NCBI GenBank assembly: GCA_964291305.2
Contig: OZ219784.1
Location: 62,001 to 126,000, forward strand
DNA length: 64,000 bases
Direction of reading: 5' to 3'
DNA from: VXNF01 sp964291305
GTDB taxonomy: Bacteria > Actinomycetota > Acidimicrobiia > Acidimicrobiales > CATQHL01
In this document: positions 33,697 to 43,771 of the stretch, piece after piece
How positions within the stretch are numbered: the first letter of the stretch is position 1
Layout: the number at the start of each line of letters is the position of its first letter
Translations under genes and position numbers: made by a program
The notes under the pieces: model-generated
Seen by the model: the letters and a program-made list of their open reading frames with translations, nothing else
What the model was told of the DNA's origin: nothing
The model's database searches: none

Positions 33697-35145
33697 GTGC
33701 CCGGCGCTAGTAAGCAGGCGGGGAGGCGCCTGCGGACCCGAATAGCCACTATTGGGCTGGTTGTCACGCTTGCTGCCGCCTGCGCTGGGGGGAACACACC
33801 AGCGGACGGGAACCCACCGGCAGAGCAGGCAGCGCAGCCCTCGGCGACCTCGGCCGAGACCACTAACCCAACCGACCGGGAGCCGTCCGACGACTCTGAA
33901 ACTCAGCCCGACTCAGCGCCGCCAGCGGAGCCGGCCACCGGACCCAGCACATCGAGTAGCGCCGACACTGAAACCGCTAACCCGCCGGATGACATCGACC
34001 CACCGGACCCGGCCGAGCTCCCAGATCCGGCTGGCGAGGTCGAGCCGGAGCCTGCAGAAATAGTTGAGCCGAAGCCGCTAGACCCCAAGGTTGTCTCCCG
34101 CCTGGGCTCGCTGCTGGAAGAACTAGTAGGGATCGCCACGGGCTGGAACCCAACCGGCCGGGCCTCCATTGCCGTCGTGACGCCGGGCGGCGACCTGTAC
34201 GGGCTGAACGAGCACCGCCAGCATGTCTCCGCCAGCTCAGTGAAACCACTCTGGGCGGCAGCGGCTATCGAACACGCAGGCGTGGAAGCGGTGGAACCAC
34301 TAGCGCATGGAGCCCTAGTTCAGTCCGACAACTTCTTAGCGGGGGAACTGCTCGACCTGGTCGGCATCGACACCGTCAATGCCTGGACCCGAGAGTTCGC
34401 CGGACTGACCGGCACCCATCTAGCCGCCTGGAGCTTCGGCGCCGAACGAGTGTCGCAGTCGGTCCTAAACGGCGGGACCAAGGCAAACCTCACCACGGTG
34501 GCTGATCTAGCCCAGTTCTACGCCCTGCTGAGGCGCGATGAGCTGTTACCGGCCGAAGACAGCACCGCTTTGGAGAGTTGGCTGCGCGCCACGCCCCGCG
34601 CTTCGAGCGCCGGTGGAGCCACTGGAGCATTGCTGGCCCGCCTCCCCGACCGGGTGAGCGCCGAGGCGCTGCACAAGGCGGGCTGGCTGCCGCCGTACTG
34701 CTGCAGCGCGGAAGTGCGGCTGGTGATCGACGGGGGCGTCATCCCGCTGGCCGATGGCAACTGGTTTGCTATCGCCGCAGTGGCCGACCGCGGCGAGGCC
34801 TACAACCTGTCGCTGGATTGGGTCGCTTTCGCTGCCTGCCGGGTGTATCTGCTGCTAGCAAGCGACGAGACGCACACTTGCGACAGATACGGCGACGGCG
34901 TGCCCCGACCCGAAATGTGGCCCCCACCGCCGCCCGAGCCGGACCCAGAGACCCCCGACGAGCCAGACCCGCCGCCCGAGCCGGACCCAGAGACCCCCGA
35001 CGAGCCAGACCCGCCGCCCGAGCCGGACTTGGAGACCCCCGACGAGCCAGACTCAGAGCCCGACGACGAGCCGGACTTGGAGCCAGATACGCTTGAGGTG
35101 CGGCCGGGCGAGAGGAGGGAGGATGAGCCAGACAACCGTCAGTGA
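33697..35145 (+). CDS. Class A beta-lactamase-fold serine hydrolase lipoprotein
   Basis: A 482-residue secreted protein. The signal peptide ends LAAACAGG (lipobox Cys near 29), and an acidic Pro/Thr-rich linker runs to about 125. The hydrolase domain has SSVK (SxxK), QSDNFLAGEL (SDN) and HKAG in place of the KTG box. Relatives are beta-lactamases or D,D-peptidases acting on cell-wall peptides. After a Cys-containing stretch (ETHTCDRYGDG) comes an acidic proline repeat tail. The GTG start is the first option giving a complete signal sequence. Its 3' end overlaps the next gene by 23 bases. Confidence 0.7.
   Translation: MPGASKQAGRRLRTRIATIGLVVTLAAACAGGNTPADGNPPAEQAAQPSATSAETTNPTDREPSDDSETQPDSAPPAEPATGPSTSSSADTETANPPDDIDPPDPAELPDPAGEVEPEPAEIVEPKPLDPKVVSRLGSLLEELVGIATGWNPTGRASIAVVTPGGDLYGLNEHRQHVSASSVKPLWAAAAIEHAGVEAVEPLAHGALVQSDNFLAGELLDLVGIDTVNAWTREFAGLTGTHLAAWSFGAERVSQSVLNGGTKANLTTVADLAQFYALLRRDELLPAEDSTALESWLRATPRASSAGGATGALLARLPDRVSAEALHKAGWLPPYCCSAEVRLVIDGGVIPLADGNWFAIAAVADRGEAYNLSLDWVAFAACRVYLLLASDETHTCDRYGDGVPRPEMWPPPPPEPDPETPDEPDPPPEPDPETPDEPDPPPEPDLETPDEPDSEPDDEPDLEPDTLEVRPGERREDEPDNRQ
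34936..35061 (+). repeat. 42-bp coding repeat (Pro/Glu/Asp tail)
   Basis: A 14-codon unit (EPDPETPDEPDPPP) occurs twice exactly and a third time in degenerate form, then decays into EPDDEPDLEPD. It lies at the extreme 3' end of the serine-hydrolase gene and encodes an extended acidic tail. Confidence 0.9.
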
Positions 35146-35587
35146 CTGGACACCTCCAGACTGGCTCATTCCGTGGATTTCGCGCGCTCACGTCGTTTTA
35201 TACAAGCTGACCGGGGGCAAGATCGGCAGCCATGTGGACGGCATGCCGTGCATCTTGCTGCGGACCATCGGACGGCGCTCGGGCAAGCCACACACCGTAT
35301 GTCTCAGCTACCTACCCGACGGTGACTCGATGGTCGTGGTGGGTTCCTTCGGTGGGGCCGACCAGCATCCGGCCTGGTACCACAACCTGCGGGCCAACCC
35401 CGAGGTAATAGTGCGTGACCGAGAGCGGGTGTTCTGGGCGACCGCAGATACGCTCACCGGCGAGGAGCGCCAGGCCATGTGGCGTACCAGGGTGGCCAGC
35501 GCCTCCCGCTACGCCCGCTACCAGGAGCGCACCGAGCGAGAGATCCCGCTGGTTCGCCTCAGCTACTCCCGCCCCTACACGGGCTAG
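35123..35587 (+). CDS. Ddn-like deazaflavin (F420)-dependent nitroreductase family protein
   Basis: A 154-residue split-barrel protein of the PF04075 family: WISRAHVVLYKLTGGKIGSHVDGMPCILLRTIGRRSGKPHTVCLSYLPDG, then HPAWYHNLRANPEVIV. Members use F420H2 to reduce quinones or nitro compounds at the membrane. F420 use is inferred from the family. The ATG at 35123 lies within the end of the preceding gene (23-base overlap) and has GAGGGAGG just upstream. Confidence 0.85.
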   Translation: MSQTTVSDWTPPDWLIPWISRAHVVLYKLTGGKIGSHVDGMPCILLRTIGRRSGKPHTVCLSYLPDGDSMVVVGSFGGADQHPAWYHNLRANPEVIVRDRERVFWATADTLTGEERQAMWRTRVASASRYARYQERTEREIPLVRLSYSRPYTG

Positions 35588-35649
35588 CTAAACCAGTAAG
35601 GCGGCCGCGCCCAGGCTCAGGTGAGCAGGCGGCCCCGGCGAGACCAGAC

Positions 35650-36435
35650 TCAGAGCGTGTAGCCGCCGTCCACGTCGAGTTTCTGGCCAGTGATGTAGCC
35701 GGCTCGGTCCGAGGCTAAGAAGCAAACCGCCTCAGCAATGTCGCTAGCTTTACCGAAGTCGCCTAAGGCGATGTCGGCTAGCGCTACCGCCTGGGCGTGC
35801 TCGTCAATCTCGCCGCGGGACATCAGCAGCTCGGCCATCCCATCGGACATCATCCCCGGCCCAACGCAGTTGGCCCGCACCCCGTAGCGGCCCTCTTCCT
35901 TGGCTACAGCCCGCATGAGCGCTTCGACCGCCCCTTTCGGAGCAGAGGAAAGCGCATCTCTTTTGGGGAACCGCTCGGTGGCGCAGGTAGTCACCGCCAC
36001 CAGCGCCCCCCGACTGGTCCGCAGGTAGGGCAGAGAGGCGTGCAGCAGGTTGTAGAAGGCCAGGACATCCTCGGCGCACTGTTGCCAGAAACGTTCGGGG
36101 CTTATTTGGGCCACGTACTCCATCGAGACGTAAGGACCGGAGGCGTAGACCACTGTGTGCAAGCCGGCGCCGGCCAACTTTGCCAGGGACTCGGCTACCG
36201 CAGCGCTGTCGGATAGCTCAAGGCGCACTGAGACTGCCCAACCCCCGGCATTGCGGATCTCGTCTACCAAGGCCGCTGACCGTTCGGCATTGTGACGGTA
36301 AGTGAAAACCACTTTGGCGCCGCGGGCCGACAGCAATCGACACACTGCCGCGCCTATACCACCGCTGCCGCCGGTCACGAGAGCCACGCCCGCCCGCTGA
36401 GCGAAATCCCCCACCTCGGACGCCGCTGTAGTCAC
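35650..36435 (-). CDS. Short-chain dehydrogenase/reductase, catalytic Tyr absent
   Basis: A 261-residue SDR fold with the cofactor motif ALVTGGSGGIGAAVC near 19-33, YASGPY in place of NNAG, and the C-terminal ITGQKLDVDGGYTL. The usual YxxxK appears as SSAPKGAVEAL, so the catalytic tyrosine is replaced by serine while the lysine remains. It may be a non-classical or non-catalytic member. It is monocistronic and convergent to the Ddn-like gene. Confidence 0.82.
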   Translation of the reverse strand: MTTAASEVGDFAQRAGVALVTGGSGGIGAAVCRLLSARGAKVVFTYRHNAERSAALVDEIRNAGGWAVSVRLELSDSAAVAESLAKLAGAGLHTVVYASGPYVSMEYVAQISPERFWQQCAEDVLAFYNLLHASLPYLRTSRGALVAVTTCATERFPKRDALSSAPKGAVEALMRAVAKEEGRYGVRANCVGPGMMSDGMAELLMSRGEIDEHAQAVALADIALGDFGKASDIAEAVCFLASDRAGYITGQKLDVDGGYTL

Positions 36436-36484
36436 CTAGCACCCCCTGACTGGTCGGCGCAAGGACCACAACACAGCGGCGCTC

Positions 36485-36883
36485 TCATGCTCGGCCTTTT
36501 ATCCGGCTGACTTTCACCTCTATTACTCTGCGATCTGGCCCGCGGTCGCCAGGCGGACGGTAACGGCGGGCGTAGCGGTTGACCCCTTCGGCGCAACGTT
36601 CCGGCTCGGCGGTCACTACGGCGGTGCCTTCTAGCGCCAGCCAGCGCCCGCCGTCCACCTGGCACAGGGTCACCGGCGTCGGGCCAGCTGTCTCCAATAG
36701 TCGCACCTTGGCGGCTTTGGCGAAGGTGATAACCCTGGCCAAGCCAGCGGCTGCGTCCCAAGTGAACCCCACCGGCGTCACGTGCGGCGCCCTGTCGGGG
36801 CGAGGGATGCTAAGGGTCGCCAAGTGGCGCTCGGCCATAAACAACTCCACAGCCGAGGGCAAATCATCGGGTCTCCACGCCAT
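36485..36883 (-). CDS. PPOX-class F420-dependent oxidoreductase-like protein
   Basis: A 132-residue split-barrel protein: ERHLATLSIPRPDRAPHVTPVGFTWD at the start, LCQVDGGRWLALEGTAVVT in the middle and VIEVKVSRIKG at the end. These are standard for the PPOX/FDOR-B group, which binds F420 or FMN. The substrate is unknown. It is divergent from the gene at 37038. Confidence 0.82.
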   Translation of the reverse strand: MAWRPDDLPSAVELFMAERHLATLSIPRPDRAPHVTPVGFTWDAAAGLARVITFAKAAKVRLLETAGPTPVTLCQVDGGRWLALEGTAVVTAEPERCAEGVNRYARRYRPPGDRGPDRRVIEVKVSRIKGRA

Positions 36884-37037
36884 AGCTGACTCCTCTATCT
36901 CCTCTGTGCATCTTTGGCCCCTGGGGTTGTCGTTCCAGGGTACGGGCAGCAGTACAAGCCAAGGCCCGGTGCGTAAGAGATCAGCTCCCGAGCGTTACGG
37001 TATGGGCCGATTCTCCCACACCGCCTGGACGAGGACT

Positions 37038-37454
37038 ATGGCCCTGCGACGCAAGACCAACACGTTGGACCAGCCGTTCACTCGCAACGAGTTGGTGTTA
37101 GCCACCGAGGACCTGCCCGGAGTGCCAGCTCGCAGTGCCGGCAAGGTAAAACTGGTGAACGGGGTCACGTGGCGGCGCTACTGGGTTTTCTTCAACAACG
37201 GCGTGAAGTTGGGTTCGCTGGACAGCAACCAGTTAGTGCGCCCTGAGGACTGGGATCACTTCCTGGCCGCCCGAGCCGAACAGGAAGCCGCGGCCGCAGC
37301 AGCCGCAGCCGCGGCGGCAGCCGGTGCAACCGCGGACGAAGACACCGCGGCAACCACAGCCGGAGATGACAGCCCCGCAGCCCGCCTAAAAGCCATGGTC
37401 CCCGACTATCTACTAGAGCGCAGCGCGTCGGCCAGAACCCGCCTCGGAGCCTGA
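37038..37454 (+). CDS. Conserved-looking hypothetical protein with poly-Ala linker
   Basis: A 138-residue basic-then-acidic protein. The N-terminal 75 residues (LPGVPARSAGKVKLVNGVTWRRY then WVFFNNGVKLGSLDSNQLV) look like a small SH3/KOW-like barrel. A run of about 13 alanines (GCN codons) follows, then a helix DYLLERSASARTR. I do not recognise a family. The frame is open from 36579, but the ATG at 37038 follows GAGGAC and begins the structured part. Confidence 0.55.
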   Translation: MALRRKTNTLDQPFTRNELVLATEDLPGVPARSAGKVKLVNGVTWRRYWVFFNNGVKLGSLDSNQLVRPEDWDHFLAARAEQEAAAAAAAAAAAAGATADEDTAATTAGDDSPAARLKAMVPDYLLERSASARTRLGA

Positions 37455-37473
37455 GGCTGCGGCCAGGCCAGGC

Positions 37474-38478
37474 TTACAGAAAGGCCGCTGGGTCGGCATC
37501 GAAAGCCTGCTTGCAACCGGCGGCGCAGAACCAGTAGTCGGTGTCGTTGTGGCGGGAGTGGTACTTGGCTCCGGCCACTAGCACAGCCATAGCGCAGACC
37601 GGGTCGGTCGCCGTCTGGGGCGCGGCGGGCACTGAACCCCAGCGGGAGAGTTCGCCGGAAGCTCGGCGCTCCACCAAGTCGGCCAGGATCGCTACGGCCA
37701 GCTCGCGGTTGTTGAGGCGCCCCAAGTCGAGTCCAGCCGGAGCAGAGATCCGGGCTAGGTCCTCCTCGGTTACGCCCCTGCCGCGCAGGGTCTCCGACAC
37801 TGCGTCAGCCCGCTTTTGGCCAGCCACCAGCCCCACATACGCAGCGTCGGTGGCCAGCGCCGCCTCCAGGGCTAAGTCGTCGTAGTGACCCTGCGTGGCG
37901 ACCACAACGGCGGAGCCCACACCTATGCCCAGGTTCGAAAGGTCAAGCGTGGTATGCACCAACTCCGACAGCGGATGCTCTGCGGGCGTCCCGCCGTCGT
38001 CGATCACCGCCACGTCCCACTCCAGCGCCCGGCCCATCAGCGCCAACGCGGCCACCGCAGGCGAGCGGCCAATGACCACCAGCTGCGGTCGGGGCGGTAC
38101 GGGCTCCAAGTACACCTCCAAGGCACCGTCATTCTCGCACGCCATCGGCACCGTGTACGCGCCCACGGGCCGAGCATCGCCCCCAGAGCGGAGAGCTTCG
38201 GCCGGGGATTCGATCCCAGCCCCTGCCGGATCCTCCACTTCACCGAGCAGCAACAGTCGAGGCTCGCCGTCTAACAGCGCCTCACGAGCCTGCACTACCA
38301 CGGTCGGCTCGGCGCAAGCGCCGCCCAACCAGCCGTGCACGGTCCCATCGGCCAAAATCACAGCCTTCGAGCCCTGCTGGCCCGACGAAGGGCCCCGCCG
38401 CCAAACCACCGTCGCCAGCACGAAAGGCGTCCTAGCCTCGGCCAGCGCTACGGCTTCTTGCAGCACCGAGAGGGTCAT
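37474..38478 (-). CDS. XdhC/CoxI-type maturation factor with C-terminal YHS domain
   Basis: A 334-residue protein. The N-terminal XdhC domain (PFVLATVVWRRGPSSGQQGSKAVI, GWLGGACAEPTV) and the Rossmann XdhC_C domain (LVVIGRSPAVAALALMGRAL, VATQGHYDDLALEAAL, YVGLVAGQKRAD) are typical of factors that insert sulfurated molybdenum cofactor into xanthine-oxidase-family enzymes. An added YHS domain (about 285-334; DPVCAMAV and WFCAAGCKQAF) probably binds a metal. It follows coxL on the same strand, 64 bases away. Confidence 0.87.
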   Translation of the reverse strand: MTLSVLQEAVALAEARTPFVLATVVWRRGPSSGQQGSKAVILADGTVHGWLGGACAEPTVVVQAREALLDGEPRLLLLGEVEDPAGAGIESPAEALRSGGDARPVGAYTVPMACENDGALEVYLEPVPPRPQLVVIGRSPAVAALALMGRALEWDVAVIDDGGTPAEHPLSELVHTTLDLSNLGIGVGSAVVVATQGHYDDLALEAALATDAAYVGLVAGQKRADAVSETLRGRGVTEEDLARISAPAGLDLGRLNNRELAVAILADLVERRASGELSRWGSVPAAPQTATDPVCAMAVLVAGAKYHSRHNDTDYWFCAAGCKQAFDADPAAFL

Positions 38479-38541
38479 AGGTGGATCGCAGCGCCGGGGG
38501 GACTACCGCTACAGACCTTAGCGAACTCGAACTGACAGACC

Positions 38542-40898
38542 TCAGGAAGCCGAGCCGATGGCGTCCCACACGCGGTCCGGCAGCACCGGCATATCGATGT
38601 TGCGCACGCCGAGGTGGGCCAGGGCGTCGATCACCGCGTTTACGTAGGCGGCCGGAGATCCCACGGTGGCCGACTCCCCAACACCCTTGGCACCGATGGG
38701 ATGGTGCGGCGACGGCACACAGGTCTCCAGCAACTCAAAGCGGGGGGTCTCCCAAGCGGTCGGCACCAAGTAGTCCATGAAGTTGGACCCAATGCAGTTG
38801 CCGTCGTCGTCGAAGGTGATCCACTGCATAGAACTCTTAGCAAAGCCCTCAGTGAGGCCGCCGTGGATTTGGCCCTCCACGATCATTGGGTTAATGCGCA
38901 CGCCGCAGTCGTCTAGCGCCACCATCCGGTCCACCTTCCACACGCCGGTCTCGGCATCCACTTCGACAACCACGATGTAGCTGCCGTAGGGGAACGTGAG
39001 GTTCGGCGGGTCGTAGTAGGTGGTGCCCTCCAGTCCGTGCTCCAGCCCTTCGGGCATGTTGGTGTAAGCAGCGAAGGCCACGTCCTGGATGGTTACCGAG
39101 CGCTCCGGGGTGCCGCGCACCGAGAACACGCCCGCCGCCAAGTCGATGTCGGCCTCGGCGGCCTCCAGCAGATGGGCGGCGATCTTGCGGGCCTTGTCGG
39201 CCAGCTTGCGCGACACCATGGCGGTGGCTGCCCCGCTAGTGGGCGTGGACCGCGAGGCGTAGGTGCCCAGGCCATAGGGAGTGTTGTCGGTGTCACCGTG
39301 TACCACTTTTATGTCACCAGCGGGGATGCCCAGCTCGCTGGCCACTATCTGGGCGAAAGTGGTCTCGTGGCCCTGGCCCTGGGTCTTCACGCCCAGCTTC
39401 AAGATGGCCTTACCGGTGGGGTGCACCCGCAGCTCCGCCGAGTCGAACATCTTCAACCCGGCAATGTCGTAGGTGCGCGACGGTCCGGCCCCTACCGCCT
39501 CGGTGAAGTGGGCGATGCCGATGCCGATAAGCCGACCTTCCTCGCGGGCGGCCGCTTGCTCGGCCCGTAGCTCGGCGTAGCCCACCTCGTCCAGGGCCTT
39601 GCGCAAGGCGGTGTGGTAATCGCCGGAGTCGTAGACGAAACCGGTGGGCGTGGTGTAAGGGAACTGGTCCTCACGAATGAAGTTCAACAGCCGGAACTCG
39701 GCGGGATCCATACCGATCTCGTAGGCCGCGTTCTGCACTAAGCGCTCGATGAGATACGAGGCCTCGGTGATGCGGAACGAGCAGCGGTAGGCCACGCCAC
39801 CCGGCGCCTTGTTGGTGAACGCCCCCCGGCAGGTGACGTGAGCGGCCGGAAAGTCATAAGACCCGGTAACCACGTGGAACAGGCCGGCACGGAATTTGCT
39901 CGGCTGGGCGTCGGAGTAGAAGGCACCCTGATCCGAGAGCACGTCGGCCCGCAGCGCCAGGATCCGCCCGTTGTCGTCCAGCGCCAACTCGCCGCGCATG
40001 TGGTAGTCGCGGCCGAAACCGGTGGATATGAGGTTGTCGCTGCGCGACTCAATCCACTTCACCGGCGTGCCGAGCAGCAGTGAAGCCGCCGTGGCCACCA
40101 CGTAGCCGGGATAGATAGGCACCTTGTTGCCGAAGCCCCCGCCGATATCTGGCGAGACAATCCGAATGTTCTGCTCTGGCAGCCCCGCCACCAGAGCGAA
40201 CAGCGTGCGGTGGGCGTGCGGAGCCTGCGAGGTGAGATACACCGTGGCCTGGCCGGTCACGGAGTTCACGTCGGCCACTACGCCGCAAGTCTCCAGCGGG
40301 GCTGGGTGCGAGCGCGGATAATGCGTCTCTAGTGACACCACCTTGGCGGCCTGGGCAAAGGCTGCTTCGGTTGCTGCGGCGTCGCCGCTTTCCCAGGTGT
40401 AGACCAGGTTGTCGGTCTGACCCTCCTTTTCGTCCCGGATCAGCGGGGCGTCGGCGCCTAGCGACTGCTGCGGCCCGGTGACCGCCGGCAGCATCTCGTA
40501 GTCCACGTCGATGAGCGCGGCCGCGTCAGCGGCGATGTACGGGTCGGTGGCAATAACCGCCGCTACCTCCTGGCCTTGGTAACGCACCTTGTCGGTGGCC
40601 AGCACTGCCTGGGTGTCCCCCGAAAGAGTCGGCATCCAGGCCAGACCGTGGGAATCCATCAGCTCGCCGGTTACCACGGCCACGACGCCGTCGACGGCGG
40701 AGGCCGCGGCGGTGTCGATGCCTCTGATGCGGGCGTGAGCCAGCGGGGAGCGGTGGATTGCCATGTGCAGCATTCCCGGCAGGACTAGGTCGTCGAGAAA
40801 GTCACCCTGACCCTCGATTAGCCGATCGTCCTCGCGCCGCAGCACGCTGTGTCCAATACCGCCGATCTCCGGCGGGGTGGAGAGATCGTGGGTTGTTG

Positions 40899-40902
<4 letters not shown>
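38542..40902 (-). CDS. coxL: Aerobic carbon-monoxide dehydrogenase large subunit, form I
   Basis: A 786-residue molybdopterin subunit. The active-site loop reads AYRCSFR, the form I CoxL signature (form II has AYRGAGR), so this is a probable true CO dehydrogenase. Other marks are FLDDLVLPGMLHMAIHRSPLAHARI, IGGGFGNK, a QGQGHETTFAQI pterin contact and GAKGVGESATVG with the catalytic Glu. It oxidises CO to CO2 with a Mo-Cu centre in partner bacteria. The ATG overlaps the coxS stop (ATGA). Confidence 0.93.
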
Positions 40903-41366
<464 letters not shown>

Positions 41367-41380
41367 GTTTGATGTCCTCC

Positions 41381-42250
41381 TCAGCCGGCTTGGGCCTGGT
41401 TCAGGGCCGCCTCTAAACCCCGCCGGGTGTAGACCCGCACGACGTTGCGCTTCCACTCGGCGGAGCCCCGAACGTCGCTGCGCGGCTCGGAGGCAGCGGC
41501 GGCAGCCTCGGCGGCAGCGGCAAACAGCTCATCGCTGGGCGCTTCGCCCACCAGCAGAGCTTCAGCCTCGGCGGCCTTGCGGTTCACCGGGGCCACCGAG
41601 GTCATGGCAATACCCGCCGCGCTTATGCGACCGTCTGCGCCTAGCTCCAGATGGGTCGCCACGCCCACGGTGGCGTAGTCGCCGACCTTGCGCTCCAACT
41701 TCATGTAAGCCCCACCTGAAGCACCAGAAGGCACCGGGACCTGAACCTCGGTAACCATCTCACCGGGGGCGAGGCTGTTAGTGAAGAAGTCCACGACGAA
41801 GTCGCCTATAGGAATGTGACGCTCACCGTCGGGGCCGGTGGCCACCACGGTGGCGCCGGTAGCCAGCAGCACCGAGTTCCAGTCGCCTTCGGGGTCGCAG
41901 TGCGCCACCGAGCCGCAGAGCGTGCCCCGGTTACGCACCAGCGGGTCGGCAACCCAGGGGGCAGCGGCGGCGATGGCACCACCGGGCAGATCGGAGGCCA
42001 CAACGTCAGCGTGACGAACCGTGGCGCCGATCTTCAGGTGCCCGTTGGCCCGCTTCAGGGTGTTCAGCCCGGGAACCTCGTTGATGTCCACGAGCAGCGC
42101 CGGTTCCGCGAAACGCAGCTTCAGCATCGGGATGAGGCTCTGGCCCCCGGCCAGGATGCGGGCGTCCTCACCTCCCTCGACCAGTGCGGTGACGGCTTCG
42201 GCCACAGAACGGGCCACCGTCAAGTCAAACGACGGCGGGTACATGGGCAT
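41381..42250 (-). CDS. coxM: Carbon-monoxide dehydrogenase medium (FAD) subunit
   Basis: A 289-residue flavoprotein subunit with ILAGGQSLIPMLKLRFAEPALLVDIN and RNRGTLCGSVAHCDPEGDW for FAD binding, then GGAYMKLERKVGDYATVGVA in the C-terminal domain. The order coxM-coxS-coxL is the one usual for form I operons. It passes electrons to the respiratory chain. It is the first gene of the operon; the promoter should lie in 42251-42437, shared divergently with the gene at 42438. Confidence 0.92.
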   Translation of the reverse strand: MPMYPPSFDLTVARSVAEAVTALVEGGEDARILAGGQSLIPMLKLRFAEPALLVDINEVPGLNTLKRANGHLKIGATVRHADVVASDLPGGAIAAAAPWVADPLVRNRGTLCGSVAHCDPEGDWNSVLLATGATVVATGPDGERHIPIGDFVVDFFTNSLAPGEMVTEVQVPVPSGASGGAYMKLERKVGDYATVGVATHLELGADGRISAAGIAMTSVAPVNRKAAEAEALLVGEAPSDELFAAAAEAAAAASEPRSDVRGSAEWKRNVVRVYTRRGLEAALNQAQAG

Positions 42251-42437
42251 CCCCCTTCGGTGCCCACCAGGGCGGGCGTCGGTGTTCTGTTATTACTCTG
42301 GCACTCTGGCCAACCGCAGCTATCGCCGGCCGCCGGCCGAAGAGACAGCCAGTCGCAGAGATAGTAGTCGTTTTATGTCGGGAGTATCAGCTGCGGCCTA
42401 AGGTCCAGGTGGCACCGGCTGATTCGCAGGAGGAAAA

Positions 42438-43712
42438 ATGGCCCGCTGGCTGAAGACAGGTATCGCCGAAGAAGAAAAGCGCGCCCGCGACGACACGGTT
42501 CGGGACACCGTAACCAAAATCCTGGACGACATCGAACGGCGCGGCGACGAGGCGGTGCGAGAGCTGTCAATCCGCTTCGACGACTGGGACAGGGAAGACT
42601 TCCGCCTAAGCCAGGACGAAATTTCTGCCGCGGTCGCTGAGATCCCCGAGGAGACCCTTAATGATGTGCGCTTCGCTCAGGCGCAGATCCGCAACTTCGC
42701 CCAGATTCAGCGGGACTCGCTGCTAGACGTAGAAGCCGAGACGCTGCCGGGGGTAGTCCTAGGCCACCGCAACATCCCAGTCAGCTCGGTGGGCTGCTAC
42801 GTGCCGGGGGGCAAGTACCCGCTGGTGGCCTCGGCGCATATGTCTGTCGTCACCGCCAAAGTGGCCGGAGTGGCGCGCATCGCGACCTGCGCCCCACCCT
42901 TTGCCGGTCGACCCGCCGCAGCAATCGTGGCCGCACAACACCTCGGCGGCGCCGATGAGATCTACTGTCTCGGCGGCGTGCAGGCCATCGGCGCCATGGC
43001 GCTGGGTACCTCCTCCATCGCCCCGGTGGACATGCTGGTGGGGCCCGGCAATCCCTTCGTGGCCGAGGCCAAGCGTCAGCTGTTCGGCCGGGTCGGCATC
43101 GACCTGCTGGCCGGGCCAACTGAGACCCTAGTAATCGCAGATGACACCAGCGACGGAGAGATCTGCGCCACCGACCTGCTAGGCCAGGCCGAGCACGGCC
43201 CCACCTCGCCAGCGATACTGCTGACCACCTCCGAGGAGCTAGCCCGGGAGACAATGGCCGAGGTGGAACGCCAACTAAAGACTTTGCCCACCGGAGAGGT
43301 AGCCGGGGCAGCCTGGCGTGACTACGGCCAGGTGATCGTGTGCGACAGCGACGAGGAGATGGTGCGCATTGCCGACGAAATCGCCTCTGAGCACGTGCAG
43401 GTAATGACCGCGGATCCCGAATGGTTTGCTGAGCGCCTGCAGAACTACGGCTCGCTGTTCCTCGGCGACCGAACCAACGTGGCCTACGGCGACAAGGTCA
43501 TAGGCACTAACCACACGCTGCCCACGCGCCGGGCTGCCCGCTACACGGGTGGACTGTGGGTTGGCAAGTTCCTGAAGACCTGCACTTACCAGAAGGTGCT
43601 CACCGACGAGGCTTCGGTTCTGCTGGGTGAGTACTGCTCTCGGCTTTGCGCCCTGGAGGGCTTCGCCGGACACCAAGCGCAAGCCGATATCCGGGTAAGA
43701 CGGCTGTCTTGA
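42438..43712 (+). CDS. hpsN: Sulfopropanediol 3-dehydrogenase-like (HisD-family) protein
   Basis: A 424-residue HisD-fold dehydrogenase. It retains VGCYVPGGKYPL, QAEHGPTSP (metal Gln/His) and EGFAGHQAQADIRVR (His). The stretch IGTNHTLPTRRAARYTGGLWVGKFLKTCTYQ is the form seen in HpsN, which oxidises (R)-2,3-dihydroxypropane-1-sulfonate to (R)-sulfolactate, rather than in biosynthetic histidinol dehydrogenase. No histidine genes are near, and an SDR follows. The ATG has AGGAGG six bases upstream. The specific substrate is inferred. Confidence 0.7.
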   Translation: MARWLKTGIAEEEKRARDDTVRDTVTKILDDIERRGDEAVRELSIRFDDWDREDFRLSQDEISAAVAEIPEETLNDVRFAQAQIRNFAQIQRDSLLDVEAETLPGVVLGHRNIPVSSVGCYVPGGKYPLVASAHMSVVTAKVAGVARIATCAPPFAGRPAAAIVAAQHLGGADEIYCLGGVQAIGAMALGTSSIAPVDMLVGPGNPFVAEAKRQLFGRVGIDLLAGPTETLVIADDTSDGEICATDLLGQAEHGPTSPAILLTTSEELARETMAEVERQLKTLPTGEVAGAAWRDYGQVIVCDSDEEMVRIADEIASEHVQVMTADPEWFAERLQNYGSLFLGDRTNVAYGDKVIGTNHTLPTRRAARYTGGLWVGKFLKTCTYQKVLTDEASVLLGEYCSRLCALEGFAGHQAQADIRVRRLS

Positions 43713-43751
43713 ACGACTCCCCGGGCACTGTCTTGAGCAACTCCCCGGACA
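43704..43751 (+). repeat. 24-bp tandem repeat across the hpsN stop
   Basis: Units 43704-43727 and 43728-43751 match at about 21 of 24 positions, and a weak third copy may follow. The first unit contains the hpsN TGA. In the frame of the downstream SDR the units would read NDSPGTVL and SNSPDTIA, so they would be translated if that gene starts at the TTG 43709, which overlaps the stop as TTGA. Confidence 0.85.
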
Positions 43752-43771
43752 CTATTGCCGGCAACTATGGC

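Noticed and set aside
42438..43712. Biosynthetic histidinol dehydrogenase (hisD)
   Set aside because: No histidine genes are adjacent and the C-terminal motifs match the HpsN-like branch; the paired SDR also argues for catabolism.
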